A stretch of DNA of 64,000 nt from Paenibacillus sediminis (GTDB lineage Bacteria > Bacillota > Bacilli > Paenibacillales > Paenibacillaceae). Both the position numbers and the translations under genes were made by a program. Under the pieces are notes generated by a model. That model was not told where the DNA came from. It did not search any database and was given only the letters and a program-made list of their open reading frames with translations. Location: NCBI RefSeq assembly GCF_017873765.1, contig NZ_JAGGKP010000001.1:1394906-1458905 (forward strand), read 5' to 3'. Of this stretch, positions 26,677 to 35,285 are shown piece by piece; positions within the stretch are counted from its first letter, which is position 1; every line of letters starts with the position of its first letter.

Positions 26677-27208
26677 GTGAACTGCACCCCGTCAAGTAGA
26701 CAGTACAAAAAATAAAAATCGGTTAAGCGGCCTTGATCCTGAATTCCATGGGACTGAGGCCGTTTAGTTTTGCCTGTAATCGCTCGTTATTGTAAAAACT
26801 GATGTAGTCATCAATGTCTTTTTTGAGTTCCTCAAAAGTACTGTATGTATGCAAATAATACCTCTCGCATTTAAGGGTTCCCCAGAAGGCTTCCATTGGA
26901 CCATTATCAATATACCTGCCAACTCGGGACATGCTCTGGTTCACTTTGCTGGCAAACAACTTTTTGAACCTTAAAGAGGTATACTGAAAACCTCGATCAC
27001 TATGAAGCATGGGCTTGCTTCCTTGTGCCGCTTGCAAGGCCAATTTCACCGTTTGGAATACAAGACTATTGTTGTTGGAATGCCCTAAAATATAAGAGAT
27101 AATCGTGTTATCATGAAGATCCAGAATGGCGCTTAAATAAGCCTTCTGACCACTACCGTATTTGAATTCCGTTACATCGGTTACCCATTTCTCATTCGGC
27201 GCTTTCGC
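26677..27208 (-). mobile_element. Truncated IS3-family (IS150-like) element
   Basis: The left end carries the terminal-repeat-like GAACTGCACCCCGTCAAGTA with TAGACAGTAC. On the minus strand the C-terminal about 165 residues of an OrfB integrase-type transposase are open: KAPNEKWVTDVTEFKYGSGQ with the first catalytic Asp, LDLHDNTIISYILGHS, LHSDRGFQYTS with the second Asp, and GPMEAFWGTLKCE with the catalytic Glu. The N-terminal part, OrfA and the right end are missing; the sequence changes abruptly at about 27208 into a YheC/D-like fragment. Confidence 0.85.
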
Positions 27209-27442
27209 ATGAAAAGATATCTTGAGCAATTTGCACTATCCTTAGCTCAGCATCTTGATAAAATCTATGGCAAATCTTTTGATGAACTTGGGATTGACGT
27301 CGGCCTCGATAGCAATCGACAGATTCAACTGTATGAAGTGAATTGGCGTCCCGGGGTCCCGCCTTCTTTTTACTATGAAATCGATGTGGCAAGGAACTTG
27401 ATTCGTTATGCAATTTATTTAGCTGCACAAAAAAGACGCTGA
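27209..27442 (+). pseudogene. C-terminal fragment of a YheC/YheD-like ATP-grasp protein
   Basis: 78 codons reading FALSLAQHLDKIYGKSFDEL and GIDVGLDSNRQIQLYEVNWR then PGVPPSFYYEIDV, the last part of endospore-coat-associated YheC/YheD ATP-grasp proteins (ELGIDVG, EVN-PG). The 5' part was lost at the junction with the truncated IS. The apparent start codon is created near the junction. Confidence 0.55.
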
Positions 27443-27475
27443 AATCAAGAACGGGCATGATAAGCTATTATATCT

Positions 27476-27664
27476 TTGGCAAAAATGAGCATTGAGCACT
27501 CAGCCGAAAGTGTCATGCCCGTAGGCATCTTCTCTCGTTTTCTCCAGACCCCACTAGAACGGCGCTGTGGGACAAGCCCGGCGATTTTGCTTGCTTCTGA
27601 GCAGTCGTCCTTTGTGATGGGTGCTGAATGCACCGTAAATGGCGGGTCCCTGCGCGCCTATTAA
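27476..27664 (+). pseudogene. C-terminal fragment of a short-chain dehydrogenase
   Basis: 62 codons: PLERRCGTSPAILLASEQSS and FVMGAECTVNGG match the end of SDR enzymes (PLGR-GTPEEIA, LLASDESSFVTGA, VDGG) but with residues missing and no Rossmann or catalytic region. A relic in a junction-rich stretch. Confidence 0.55.
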
Positions 27665-27683
27665 AAATATGAATAAAATCTTG

Positions 27684-27712
27684 TTGACAATGAGAATGAG
27701 AATTATTATCAT
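27684..27712 (+). promoter_or_regulatory. Fur-controlled promoter
   Basis: TTGACA (27684-27689) and TATCAT (27707-27712) are spaced by 17 bp. Between and over them, 27692-27710 reads GAGAATGAGAATTATTATC, matching 16 of 19 positions of the Fur box consensus. Iron-loaded Fur would block the promoter. Confidence 0.8.
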
Positions 27713-27745
27713 ATGAAATGTCAAATGAGTTCAGGGAGGAAAAAC

Positions 27746-28729
27746 ATGTTTAACGTAAGAAAGAGTCTCATCGTATTTATTAGTATTTTTGTGTTGGCAG
27801 CAGTCTTATCTGCATGCAGCGGCAAAGGTGAAAATTCTAGCAGCTCCTCTGCAGACAGCAATTCGCAGACAGCTCCATCTACAACAACAGGGGCGGAGCG
27901 TACCGTTAAGGATAGTATGGGCCATGATGTGACAATTCCGGCAAATCCGCAGCGTATTATCGCATCCTATTTGGAAGATTATTTAACCGTTCTAGGCATC
28001 AAACCCGCGGCACAATGGTCTATTGGAGATACTGTTCAGGATTACCTGCAGCCCGAGCTGAAAGATGTTCCTAAAATTAGCTGGGACCTGCCTCCAGAAG
28101 CGGTAGCAAGCTTCAACCCAGATCTAATCATTGTCGGTTCTCCTGCACAAGTGCAGAACGGTCTTTATGATAAATATTCAAAAATTGCACCTACTTATGT
28201 TCTAGGAGATGAACTTAGCAAAGATTGGCGCGCTCAGCTTCTTAAAATCGCTGATTTGACGGGTAAAACGGATGTAGCCAAGAAAGCGCTGGAAGACTAC
28301 GACAAAAAAGTAGCTGATGCTAAACAGAAAGTTCATCAAGCAATCGGCGACCAAACCGCGGCCATCATTTGGGTCATCAACAAACAATTGTACTTATACG
28401 AAGAAGATCGCTTCAGTGGAAAAGTATTGTACGGAGATTTGGGTATAAAAGCACCTAAGCTTGTAGCAAGTCTTCCCAAATCTTCAGCAACATGGGATCC
28501 AATCACGCTTGAGAAGCTGTCAGAGCTAGATGCAGATCATATTTTCCTTGTCAAAAAATCGGGTCTAGGCGAAGGAAAAGAATTCCTCGACAGCCCAATC
28601 TGGAAAGGCATTCCTGCTGTGAAACAAGGTCATGTATACGAAGTAGAAGATTCTGGTTATTGGACTAACAATGGTCTTATTGCCAGCGAGAAAACGATCG
28701 ACGATGTGCTAAAAGCGCTAGTTAAATAA
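27746..28729 (+). CDS. Iron-siderophore ABC transporter substrate-binding lipoprotein
   Basis: 327 residues from the ATG at 27746 behind AGGGAGG. The signal peptide ends in LAAVLSACS, a lipobox. RTVKDSMGHDVTIPANPQRI at about 60-79 and FNPDLIIVGS are typical of the FecB/FhuD-like helical-backbone binding proteins. A Fur box controls it. No permease or ATPase follows; the gene is an orphan that must work with components encoded elsewhere. A strong terminator follows the stop. Confidence 0.88.
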   Translation: MFNVRKSLIVFISIFVLAAVLSACSGKGENSSSSSADSNSQTAPSTTTGAERTVKDSMGHDVTIPANPQRIIASYLEDYLTVLGIKPAAQWSIGDTVQDYLQPELKDVPKISWDLPPEAVASFNPDLIIVGSPAQVQNGLYDKYSKIAPTYVLGDELSKDWRAQLLKIADLTGKTDVAKKALEDYDKKVADAKQKVHQAIGDQTAAIIWVINKQLYLYEEDRFSGKVLYGDLGIKAPKLVASLPKSSATWDPITLEKLSELDADHIFLVKKSGLGEGKEFLDSPIWKGIPAVKQGHVYEVEDSGYWTNNGLIASEKTIDDVLKALVK

Positions 28730-28751
28730 ATTATAGACAAATAAATTATAG

Positions 28752-28787
28752 AAAGGGAACGGATCATCTATGGATCTGTTCCCTTTT
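28752..28787 (+). terminator. Intrinsic terminator of the siderophore-binding protein gene
   Basis: AAAGGGAAC-GATC and GATC-GTTCCCTTTT form a long stem with a 6-nt loop, directly after the stop codon, ending in T residues. Confidence 0.8.
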
Positions 28788-28863
28788 ACATGACTCGCGA
28801 AAAGATATATACTCCAAATGCTAATAACGTTAGACCAGAGACATAGTTGATCCACTTCATCGT
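28786..28863 (-). pseudogene. C-terminal relic of a LysE/RhtB-like transporter
   Basis: The minus strand reads MKWINYVSGLTLLAFGVYIF and SRVM then stops. This matches the last helix of LysE/RhtB amino-acid exporters (I-x-x-V-S-G-L-x-L-x-x-F-G). Nothing upstream continues the protein. Short, so uncertain. Confidence 0.35.
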
Positions 28864-28895
28864 TCAAACCAGAGAACAAGCCTGCAAATGTTAAT

Positions 28896-29369
28896 TTACT
28901 TCGCATCGACAATAATGCTCCCGAATAGTTCTCCGCCAAGGTATGCATCGAGCCTCCATAATCCAGCCGATTTGATCTTCATGCTCGTTGGCAGATGCGC
29001 ATCTGCGCCATTATTCGGTCCACCAAGTTTGGCATTGTATTCCCATACATCTTTTTCATTTGAAGTGCCTGCATCTGATAATAACACAGGATATTTTTTA
29101 TTTGTTGAAAGCTCTATACCTTCAACCCTGAATGGGGAACGAGATAATTGCTCTGTACTCCCCCAAAAGTGCCACATATACTTATTTCCTACATTAGCTT
29201 TAAATCCACTTGGAGCTAAAATGCCTATTTTCCCATCAATGCCGTATAAAGTGAAAGATCCTGCTTTAAAAGTAGGACTAGCTTGAGTATCTTGTCTATC
29301 TGTCTTACCACATCCACTACAAAGGAGAATAAATAGCAAAATTACCATTAACAAAAAATATTTTTTCAT
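28896..29369 (-). CDS. DUF4871-like lipoprotein
   Basis: 157 residues. The lipobox LLCSGCG ends the signal peptide. GSFTLYGIDGKIGILAPSGF, KYMWHFWGS and SAGLWRLDAYLGGELFGSII are features of DUF4871 proteins, secreted beta-sandwich proteins of Bacillales. AAGGGGG precedes the ATG, and the gene begins where the upstream DUF4269 gene ends, so they form an operon. Function unknown. Confidence 0.7.
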   Translation of the reverse strand: MKKYFLLMVILLFILLCSGCGKTDRQDTQASPTFKAGSFTLYGIDGKIGILAPSGFKANVGNKYMWHFWGSTEQLSRSPFRVEGIELSTNKKYPVLLSDAGTSNEKDVWEYNAKLGGPNNGADAHLPTSMKIKSAGLWRLDAYLGGELFGSIIVDAK

Positions 29370-29941
29370 TAAATGTTCCCCCTTATAAATTCTATTAATC
29401 TAGTTTCCTCCCATTCAACCATTTCTAATAGTTTCTCGTATGGATCACCTATAATACCTAATAACTGTCCAAATGCAGGCTCTGTTTTTAACCCTGATTG
29501 TTTCAGTCTTCGAATTTGCTCTTTACCTTCTTCACCAATGATCGATAACATTCGGTCTTCAATGACCATATGTTTGTAGCCGTTCTGCTGCAATGTATTG
29601 ATGGGTTGACCGAATATTTCAATCGGCCAATCTTTATACGTAAAGTTCAATACAATTCGATCAATATGATTTACGGTCTTCACCGAGCATTTGAAGCCTT
29701 CCATCGATCCAAAATACTCCGTGACAACTCTCTTGAATCGTTCAAAATAATATACTTCGCAAATAATATCCAAGTCGCTCTTAGGCAGGTCAATATCAAT
29801 CGGTACAGTTCCTGCAAGAATAGGAGCATACTCTTGTAGAAGATTAAAGATTTGAATTTCTTGCAGTGCAAGATAAGCATCCTTTTGCCTTTGAGTTCCC
29901 CGTGACAAGTATTCCAAACCTATAAATGGTGATTTCATCAT
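29369..29941 (-). CDS. DUF4269 protein (nucleotidyltransferase-like)
   Basis: 190 residues. YLSRGTQRQKDAYLALQEIQIF, ILAGTVPIDIDLPKSDLDII (a G-T-x-P-x-x-x-x-x-x-S-D-L-D nucleotidyltransferase-like core) and WPIEIFGQPI match DUF4269. The Asp pair DLDII may bind metal. Cotranscribed with the DUF4871 lipoprotein gene downstream. Function unknown. Confidence 0.72.
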   Translation of the reverse strand: MMKSPFIGLEYLSRGTQRQKDAYLALQEIQIFNLLQEYAPILAGTVPIDIDLPKSDLDIICEVYYFERFKRVVTEYFGSMEGFKCSVKTVNHIDRIVLNFTYKDWPIEIFGQPINTLQQNGYKHMVIEDRMLSIIGEEGKEQIRRLKQSGLKTEPAFGQLLGIIGDPYEKLLEMVEWEETRLIEFIRGNI

Positions 29942-29950
29942 GAATTTATT

Positions 29951-30925
29951 TTAAGGAATCAATAGAACTTTCCCTTTACTCCTTCTGTTCTCAACTAACT
30001 CATGTGCAGAACTCGCATCTTCTAATGAAAACTTATTGCCAATCACTATGTTTAATGACCCATTTTCTATATATTCAAGCACCTTATCAGCCGTATCACG
30101 AAGAAGTTGTGGATGGTGTAATCTAGTTGTTCCTAGACTGAATCCGAGGACAGAACGACAGCTTGAATGTAAATCTTTAGTCTGGATGTTCCCGACTTGT
30201 CCACTGGAATTTCCGAAATGGACTAGCCTGCCGTATAATGCCAAGCATTGCAGACTCTGCTCCGTGACTTGACCTGCGATGGAGTCTAATATAACATTTA
30301 CGCCGCGTCCATCTGTAAATTCGAGAACACGTGTAACAAAATCATCTTTTGCAGTGTTAATGACGTGATCTGCGCCCGCTCGAAGAGCTGTTTCAGCCTT
30401 TTCATCATTACTGACGGTCCCGATTATTTGAGATGCGCCCAATATTTTCGCGAGCTGTATAGCTGTAGTTCCAACTCCGCCAGCAGCCGCATGAATGAGC
30501 ACACTCTCCCCGGGTATGAGCCTTCCTATGTCAGTTAACAATTTATAAGATGTAAACGATACGATCGGAATCGCTGCCGCCATTTCCAAATCAATCTGAT
30601 CCGGCAATCTATAGGTAAGAATCGAATCTGCAACCACATATTGTGCATAGGAACCGTCTGAAGGAAAAGCGATCACTCGCTGACCAGCTTCAAACTCCCT
30701 AACATCAGACCCTACCTGAACAATCGTCCCAGATACGTCCAAACCAGGTATAAAAGGCGGTTGTTTTTGTCCTTTATTCCCATACCGCGCTTTAATATCA
30801 GCGAAATTAACACTTGTAGCAGCCACTTTTATTAATATCTGATTTGGTCCTACAACTGGCATCTCCATTTCTCTAAGTTCTAGCACTTCAGGACCGCCAA
30901 ATCGAGTTACGACAATAGCTCTCAT
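29951..30925 (-). CDS. Zinc-type quinone oxidoreductase (MDR family)
   Basis: 324 residues from the ATG at 30925, behind AAAGGAGATCACAAT. MRAIVVTRFGGPEVLELREM, FIPGLDVSGTIVQVG and the Rossmann motif AAAGGVGTTAIQLAKILGA (about 150) mark a quinone oxidoreductase of the medium-chain dehydrogenase family. No structural-zinc cysteines are visible, as usual for this subgroup. Reduces quinones or enones with NADPH. Single gene. Confidence 0.85.
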   Translation of the reverse strand: MRAIVVTRFGGPEVLELREMEMPVVGPNQILIKVAATSVNFADIKARYGNKGQKQPPFIPGLDVSGTIVQVGSDVREFEAGQRVIAFPSDGSYAQYVVADSILTYRLPDQIDLEMAAAIPIVSFTSYKLLTDIGRLIPGESVLIHAAAGGVGTTAIQLAKILGASQIIGTVSNDEKAETALRAGADHVINTAKDDFVTRVLEFTDGRGVNVILDSIAGQVTEQSLQCLALYGRLVHFGNSSGQVGNIQTKDLHSSCRSVLGFSLGTTRLHHPQLLRDTADKVLEYIENGSLNIVIGNKFSLEDASSAHELVENRRSKGKVLLIP

Positions 30926-30961
30926 ATTGTGATCTCCTTTATTATGTAGTCTCATAATTGT

Positions 30962-30996
30962 TCAAAAATAAAGACAGCTATTTCGTAGCTGCCTCA
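30962..30996 (-). terminator. Intrinsic terminator of cysK
   Basis: On the minus strand GGCAGCTA and TAGCTGTC pair around CGAAA, followed by TTTATTTTT, immediately after the cysK stop. Confidence 0.75.
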
Positions 30997-31010
30997 TTCA
31001 ACTATCCGGG

Positions 31011-31946
31011 TTATTCTTCTGCAAACAAATCCGTCGATAGATATCTCTCTCCAGTATCCGGAAGCAATACGACGATTGTTTTGCCGCTATTTTCAGGTCT
31101 CTTCGCGATCTGAACTGCCGCAGATACTGCTGCGCCTGAGGAAATTCCGACAAGCAACCCTTCGCTCTTGGCAAGCGTCCGAGCTGTTTCGAAAGCTTCT
31201 TCATTTTTCACTTTAACGATCTCGTGGGCGATGTCCCGATTAAAGTTATCTGGCACAAAACCTGCTCCAATACCTTGAATTTTATGAGCACCTTTGGTAC
31301 CGCCTGAAAGTACAGGTGAATCAAAAGGTTCAACTGCAATGATCTGAACAGAACTTTTTCTCTGCTTTAAAACTTCTCCTACACCCGTAATGGTTCCCCC
31401 AGTTCCAACACCGGCAATGAAAATATCTACTTCTCCGTCAGTGTCGCGCCAAATTTCTTCAGCTGTCGTTTTTCTATGGATTTCAGGGTTTGCAGGGTTC
31501 TTAAATTGCTGCGGAATAAATGAATTTGGAGTTGCCTGTGCAATCTCCTCCGCTTTCTTGATTGCACCAGACATTCCTTCTGTCGCCGGTGTAAGCACGA
31601 GTTCAGCTCCTAAAGCGACAAGTAATTTTCTTCGCTCAATACTAAAGCTCTCAGGAAGAGTGATGATCAGTCTATACCCAAGAGCAGCGGCTGCGAATGC
31701 CAAACCAACTCCCGTATTACCGCTAGTCGGCTCAATAATAACCGTATCTTTATTAATAAGACCTTTGTCTTCCGCATCTTTAATCATCGCGTAACCGATT
31801 CGATCTTTGACACTGCCCGCAGGGTTGAAGTATTCTAATTTAGCAATTATTTTTGCATGTACATTGTTTTTCTCACTAAAGTTGGATAGTTCCAATAAGG
31901 GTGTGTTACCAATGAGTTCTGTAAGGTTTTTTGCAATGTTAGTCAT
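31011..31946 (-). CDS. cysK: Cysteine synthase A (O-acetylserine sulfhydrylase)
   Basis: 311 residues from the ATG at 31946. [32 protein letters not shown] (PLP lysine in SVKDR, about residue 45), [14 protein letters not shown] and [16 protein letters not shown] are the signature blocks. It makes cysteine from O-acetylserine and sulfide with PLP. Upstream in-frame codons to 32006 lack a ribosome binding site. Single transcription unit with its own terminator. Confidence 0.93.
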   Translation of the reverse strand: MTNIAKNLTELIGNTPLLELSNFSEKNNVHAKIIAKLEYFNPAGSVKDRIGYAMIKDAEDKGLINKDTVIIEPTSGNTGVGLAFAAAALGYRLIITLPESFSIERRKLLVALGAELVLTPATEGMSGAIKKAEEIAQATPNSFIPQQFKNPANPEIHRKTTAEEIWRDTDGEVDIFIAGVGTGGTITGVGEVLKQRKSSVQIIAVEPFDSPVLSGGTKGAHKIQGIGAGFVPDNFNRDIAHEIVKVKNEEAFETARTLAKSEGLLVGISSGAAVSAAVQIAKRPENSGKTIVVLLPDTGERYLSTDLFAEE

Positions 31947-32043
31947 ATATTTGCCCCCACTATAAATGAATTCCGATTCGATCAGTCGGCAATTATACTC
32001 TAACACCCATGGAAATAAAATACAATATTGCTGTTAAATGCTT

Positions 32044-32511
32044 TTAAATGTTTAGATAATAATGATAAAACTCCTCATCCTTTACGTACCCGTAACGTTC
32101 ATAAAGCCGTTGGGCCTGTTCATTAGTGATGGCTGTCGATAATTCTAACCCTTTTGCTTTTATTGATTTCGCATAGCTCTGAGCCTCATCTAACAACATA
32201 CTTGCAATGCCTTGTTTTCTATATTGTTCGTTTACATACAAATCATTTAGAATGAGTGATCTTCGCATCGATATGGACGAAAAGACTGGATATAGCTGAG
32301 TAAATCCAACAATTCGATCCGTATTCTGATCCTTCGCAATGAACACAATCGATTCCAGGTGTTCAAACCGTTCAAAAAGGAACAATCGGGCTTGTTCCAA
32401 ATTAGGCGTCTGTCCATAAAATACTCGGTAATCATTAAAAATTTCAGCCAGCCCATCTAAATCATCTATCGTTGCTTGTCTCACTTCAAATTGATTAGTC
32501 ATGTTCATCAT
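32044..32511 (-). CDS. GNAT family N-acetyltransferase
   Basis: 155 residues. FEVRQATIDDLDGLAEIFNDY, then LILNDLYVNEQYRKQGIASMLL with the acetyl-CoA loop RKQGIAS, and LELSTAITNEQAQRLYERYGYVKDEEFYHYYL at the C-terminus. Close to the group annotated as acetyltransferases acting on small amines; substrate unknown. Single gene. Confidence 0.85.
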   Translation of the reverse strand: MMNMTNQFEVRQATIDDLDGLAEIFNDYRVFYGQTPNLEQARLFLFERFEHLESIVFIAKDQNTDRIVGFTQLYPVFSSISMRRSLILNDLYVNEQYRKQGIASMLLDEAQSYAKSIKAKGLELSTAITNEQAQRLYERYGYVKDEEFYHYYLNI

Positions 32512-32584
32512 CGTTTATAGATCCACCTTCATTGTGATAGAAGTTCCTTCCGCCACTCATTACGATGATCTGCTTCATTGAGAA

Positions 32585-32989
32585 CTACTTTAATCGTAAA
32601 GAGTCCGCTAATCTACTGAATTCCTTAAATCTTGTTCCTTGATATGTAAGTTCCCCTTGATCTCCAATTACAATAAGACCAAAATGCTTTGCACTCACAT
32701 ATAGTTCCTTTCGCGTGTGATCCTCAAACTCAAAAGTAATATAGTAATTTGTATTGGCGCTAGAATCGCCAGATCCTCCCCAAACTTCTGTCCTTTTATC
32801 AACAACTTTACATTTTTGAGTGATTATTTCGGAAGCATTGTTTGATAACCATATTTTCAATCCTCTAATAATAACAAATAAAAATCCACCAACGACTAAA
32901 GTGAAAACGAGTCCTCCGAATATCTTGAAAAACAATGGGATTTCGCTTAAAAAATCCAAAAAACCATTAGGTGCATCAAAATTATTCAT
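32585..32989 (-). CDS. DUF2500-like membrane protein
   Basis: 134 residues. One membrane helix (about 20-43, FKIFGGLVFTLVVGGFLFVI) is followed by KCKVVDKRTEVWGGSGDSS and TNYYITFEFEDHTRKELYVS then GQLTYQGTRFKEF-type residues, which are characteristic of DUF2500. Topology would leave the beta domain on one side of the membrane. Function unknown. Confidence 0.72.
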   Translation of the reverse strand: MNNFDAPNGFLDFLSEIPLFFKIFGGLVFTLVVGGFLFVIIRGLKIWLSNNASEIITQKCKVVDKRTEVWGGSGDSSANTNYYITFEFEDHTRKELYVSAKHFGLIVIGDQGELTYQGTRFKEFSRLADSLRLK

Positions 32990-33084
32990 TAAATTTCATC
33001 TCATCCCTTTCTGGCGTTCACGAGAACATTCGGCTATATGTATATCAACGAATCAAATCACCATTGGGTTACAGTAACTTTAGA

Positions 33085-33651
33085 TTATTTCCATAATCTG
33101 ATAACTCGCTTTAACTCTAATCCTTCAAAATACAATTGATAAATATCTGGCATAGAGGTTGATTCCCAGAAACTGAACCCATAATTTTTATCAAAATAGT
33201 TCAACATCAATGACATAATATCACCGTGAGTACCTATAACTATTCGCTTATCATCGTGCTCCTCTAGTATTTTTTCTACAACTTTAACTGCTCGTCTCTG
33301 AGCCTGTTCACTAGATTCTCCGTTAGTAAATGAAAATCGAAAATCTTCGTACACTTTTCTTTTTGCTTCTTTAAAATGACATTTGGAGAAATCTCCTATT
33401 TCTCTTTCTCTCAAATCCTCTTCGATTATGATTTCCTTGGACAGTTCATTCGCTAGAACCATTATTGTGTTAATTGTTCTTGAGTAAGGACTTGAATAGA
33501 ACAAGTCAATACCTTCATTAATTAACAGTTCTTTAACGACTATGGCATCTAGCTTCCCATTATCCGTTAATCCTCTAGACCGTTCGGCTCCTTCGACATA
33601 AAGCGATTCAGCATGTCTTATAAAGTAAATAAAGTTCTTATTTTTCGTCAT
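33085..33651 (-). CDS. Histidine phosphatase family protein
   Basis: 188 residues. FIRHAESLY at 10-18 is the RHxE/G catalytic motif (phosphorylated His 13), LREREIGDFSKCHF follows, and IVIGTHGDIMSLML near 137 supplies the second catalytic His. Belongs to the phosphoglycerate-mutase-like branch. It overlaps the start-proximal GNAT gene upstream by 14 bp, so the two are coupled. Substrate unknown. Confidence 0.85.
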   Translation of the reverse strand: MTKNKNFIYFIRHAESLYVEGAERSRGLTDNGKLDAIVVKELLINEGIDLFYSSPYSRTINTIMVLANELSKEIIIEEDLREREIGDFSKCHFKEAKRKVYEDFRFSFTNGESSEQAQRRAVKVVEKILEEHDDKRIVIGTHGDIMSLMLNYFDKNYGFSFWESTSMPDIYQLYFEGLELKRVIRLWK

Positions 33652-34132
33652 CCCTCACAATATACTCCATTCTTGTACTTCTGATGTTCATACCTAATTG
33701 TGTGTAGAACGTTGTCGCTTCTATATTAAAATTGGCTACTGACAAATCTATGCTGTCTGCCTTCAATTCTTTTCCAATATCTATAATGTATTGAAAAAGC
33801 CTCTTTCCAATTCCTTGTCTTCGAACAGCTTTATCAACGGCAATTTCATTCATAAATAACATTTTTCTTTCTTGCAGGATGGGACTGTTAAAGATCGATA
33901 CAATTCTTAGGATTGCATAAGCACAAATCTTACCAGTGTGAGCATTTTCCGCAACAAAAATGAGATGATCTTCACTTTTTAGCATCTCTTTAAAAGCAGT
34001 TATTTCAATCGGCGTATCTGTATGTTTATATATGTCAGGCCTAGCATTGGCATGCATTTCCTGAATTTGCTTCACCAAATCTAAAACTGCCGCAAAATCT
34101 TCATAAACCGCGTTTCTAATGGATATATCCAT
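33638..34132 (-). CDS. GNAT family N-acetyltransferase
   Basis: 164 residues from the ATG at 34132, preceded by GGGGAGACC. ISIRNAVYEDFAAVLDLVKQ, then MNEIAVDKAVRRQGIGKRLFQYI with acetyl-CoA loop RRQGIGK, and IDLSVANFNIEATTFYTQLGM. Overlaps the downstream phosphatase gene. Substrate unknown. Confidence 0.85.
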   Translation of the reverse strand: MDISIRNAVYEDFAAVLDLVKQIQEMHANARPDIYKHTDTPIEITAFKEMLKSEDHLIFVAENAHTGKICAYAILRIVSIFNSPILQERKMLFMNEIAVDKAVRRQGIGKRLFQYIIDIGKELKADSIDLSVANFNIEATTFYTQLGMNIRSTRMEYIVRDDEK

Positions 34133-34159
34133 GCCAGGTCTCCCCATTGTTACGAGTGA

Positions 34160-34297
34160 TTAAATAAGGTCTGTTCCAATACCTTTATTCCAATATTCTG
34201 TTTCACCAATAAATTGATCCATTCCATATATGTTCCCACCGTAATCCTCATTATGTGGTCGATCTCGGCCTTCAAGCCCACTAGCTGGATTATCCAT
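34160..34297 (-). pseudogene. Fragment of an AAC(6')-like acetyltransferase
   Basis: 45 codons ending YGMDQFIGETEYWNKGIGTDLI and a stop. G-x-D-Q-F-I-G-x-x-x-Y-W-x-K-G-I-G-T is the centre of AAC(6')-type GNAT enzymes. Both the first third and the C-terminal half are missing. Confidence 0.5.
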
Positions 34298-34356
34298 GGT
34301 CCACTTTACTCTCCTGCCCTTTTCTCAATAATTAGTGATTTTATTTATTCGTAATA

Positions 34357-35262
34357 TTAATTCTGTTCTGCAGGACATACAAATTCACGGATAACATCAG
34401 CGTACAAGTCAGGTTCTTCAAATCTTGGAAAATGTCCGCTATGATTTAATATTGATACTTTCCTATTCATTTGGCCATTCGAAAATACTGAAATTTGGTC
34501 TTCACTCGCAACCCAGTCATATTTTCCTTTTATTAAGAACATCGGACATTGGATAGACTCTAGACGTTCAAGAACAGATTCAAAAACTTTACCTTCCTGG
34601 AATAGCTTTCTTTGGTGAGTACCCGATCTTCCCCATTGTTCATTTGGTATTCCTGAATTCCTTACGATTTCATTAAAAAATTGCTTATTCTCACCGTGAA
34701 CGTATAAGTTGTCTCGATGCTCTCCCAAATTATTCGTTAAGTCCGTAAATACACTCCATAATGCGGCCGAATCTTTAATTTCCGCTGCTCTTAAGCATTC
34801 ATCAGCATCTCTATATTTGCCAAGCCTCTTATATTCGTTAGCTGCACCTAGTAAAAGTGAACGTGAGGAACTTCCCAAATCAAATGTTGGACACTCAAAA
34901 ATAATCTGTGTAATCTTGTCTGGATGTTGCAATTGATAATGCGCTGCTAAATATCCGCCAAATGAATGAGCGATTAACCCCCATTCTTTCAACTCAAAAT
35001 ACTCACGTATAAACTCACAATCGTCAATTAATTGCTGAAATGTAAAATGGTCTTCGTCATTTATTATGTCAGACCTAAGTACACCACTTTGATCGATTGC
35101 AATAATTCTCATAAACGGTGACAACCGTTTGGCTTGAAGCAGCATAAAATCATAGGATCCTGTCCCAGGACCACCATGCAAATACAAATAAACCGGTAAA
35201 TTCTCTTCTCCAACTATTTCATAATAAATTTTGTGATCTTGTATCGATATGAATCCACTCAT
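34357..35262 (-). CDS. Alpha/beta hydrolase (proline iminopeptidase-like)
   Basis: 301 residues from the ATG at 35262 behind GAGAGGAATG. LYLHGGPGTGSYDFM at about 28-42 holds the HGGPG oxyanion motif of the proline iminopeptidase family, IAIDQSGVLRSD follows, and LIAHSFGGYLA near 100 has the nucleophile elbow (A-H-S-F-G-G rather than G-x-S-W-G). KGKYDWVASEDQ and NHSGHFPRFEEPD supply the Asp and His. Cytoplasmic peptidase or esterase. Confidence 0.82.
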   Translation of the reverse strand: MSGFISIQDHKIYYEIVGEENLPVYLYLHGGPGTGSYDFMLLQAKRLSPFMRIIAIDQSGVLRSDIINDEDHFTFQQLIDDCEFIREYFELKEWGLIAHSFGGYLAAHYQLQHPDKITQIIFECPTFDLGSSSRSLLLGAANEYKRLGKYRDADECLRAAEIKDSAALWSVFTDLTNNLGEHRDNLYVHGENKQFFNEIVRNSGIPNEQWGRSGTHQRKLFQEGKVFESVLERLESIQCPMFLIKGKYDWVASEDQISVFSNGQMNRKVSILNHSGHFPRFEEPDLYADVIREFVCPAEQN

Positions 35263-35285
35263 GGAAATCATTCCTCTCAAGTTCT

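Noticed and set aside
28826..28842. TAACGTTAG near 28.83 kb as an attC core
   Set aside because: It is a chance palindrome inside the LysE-like relic; no L-box or internal stems follow.
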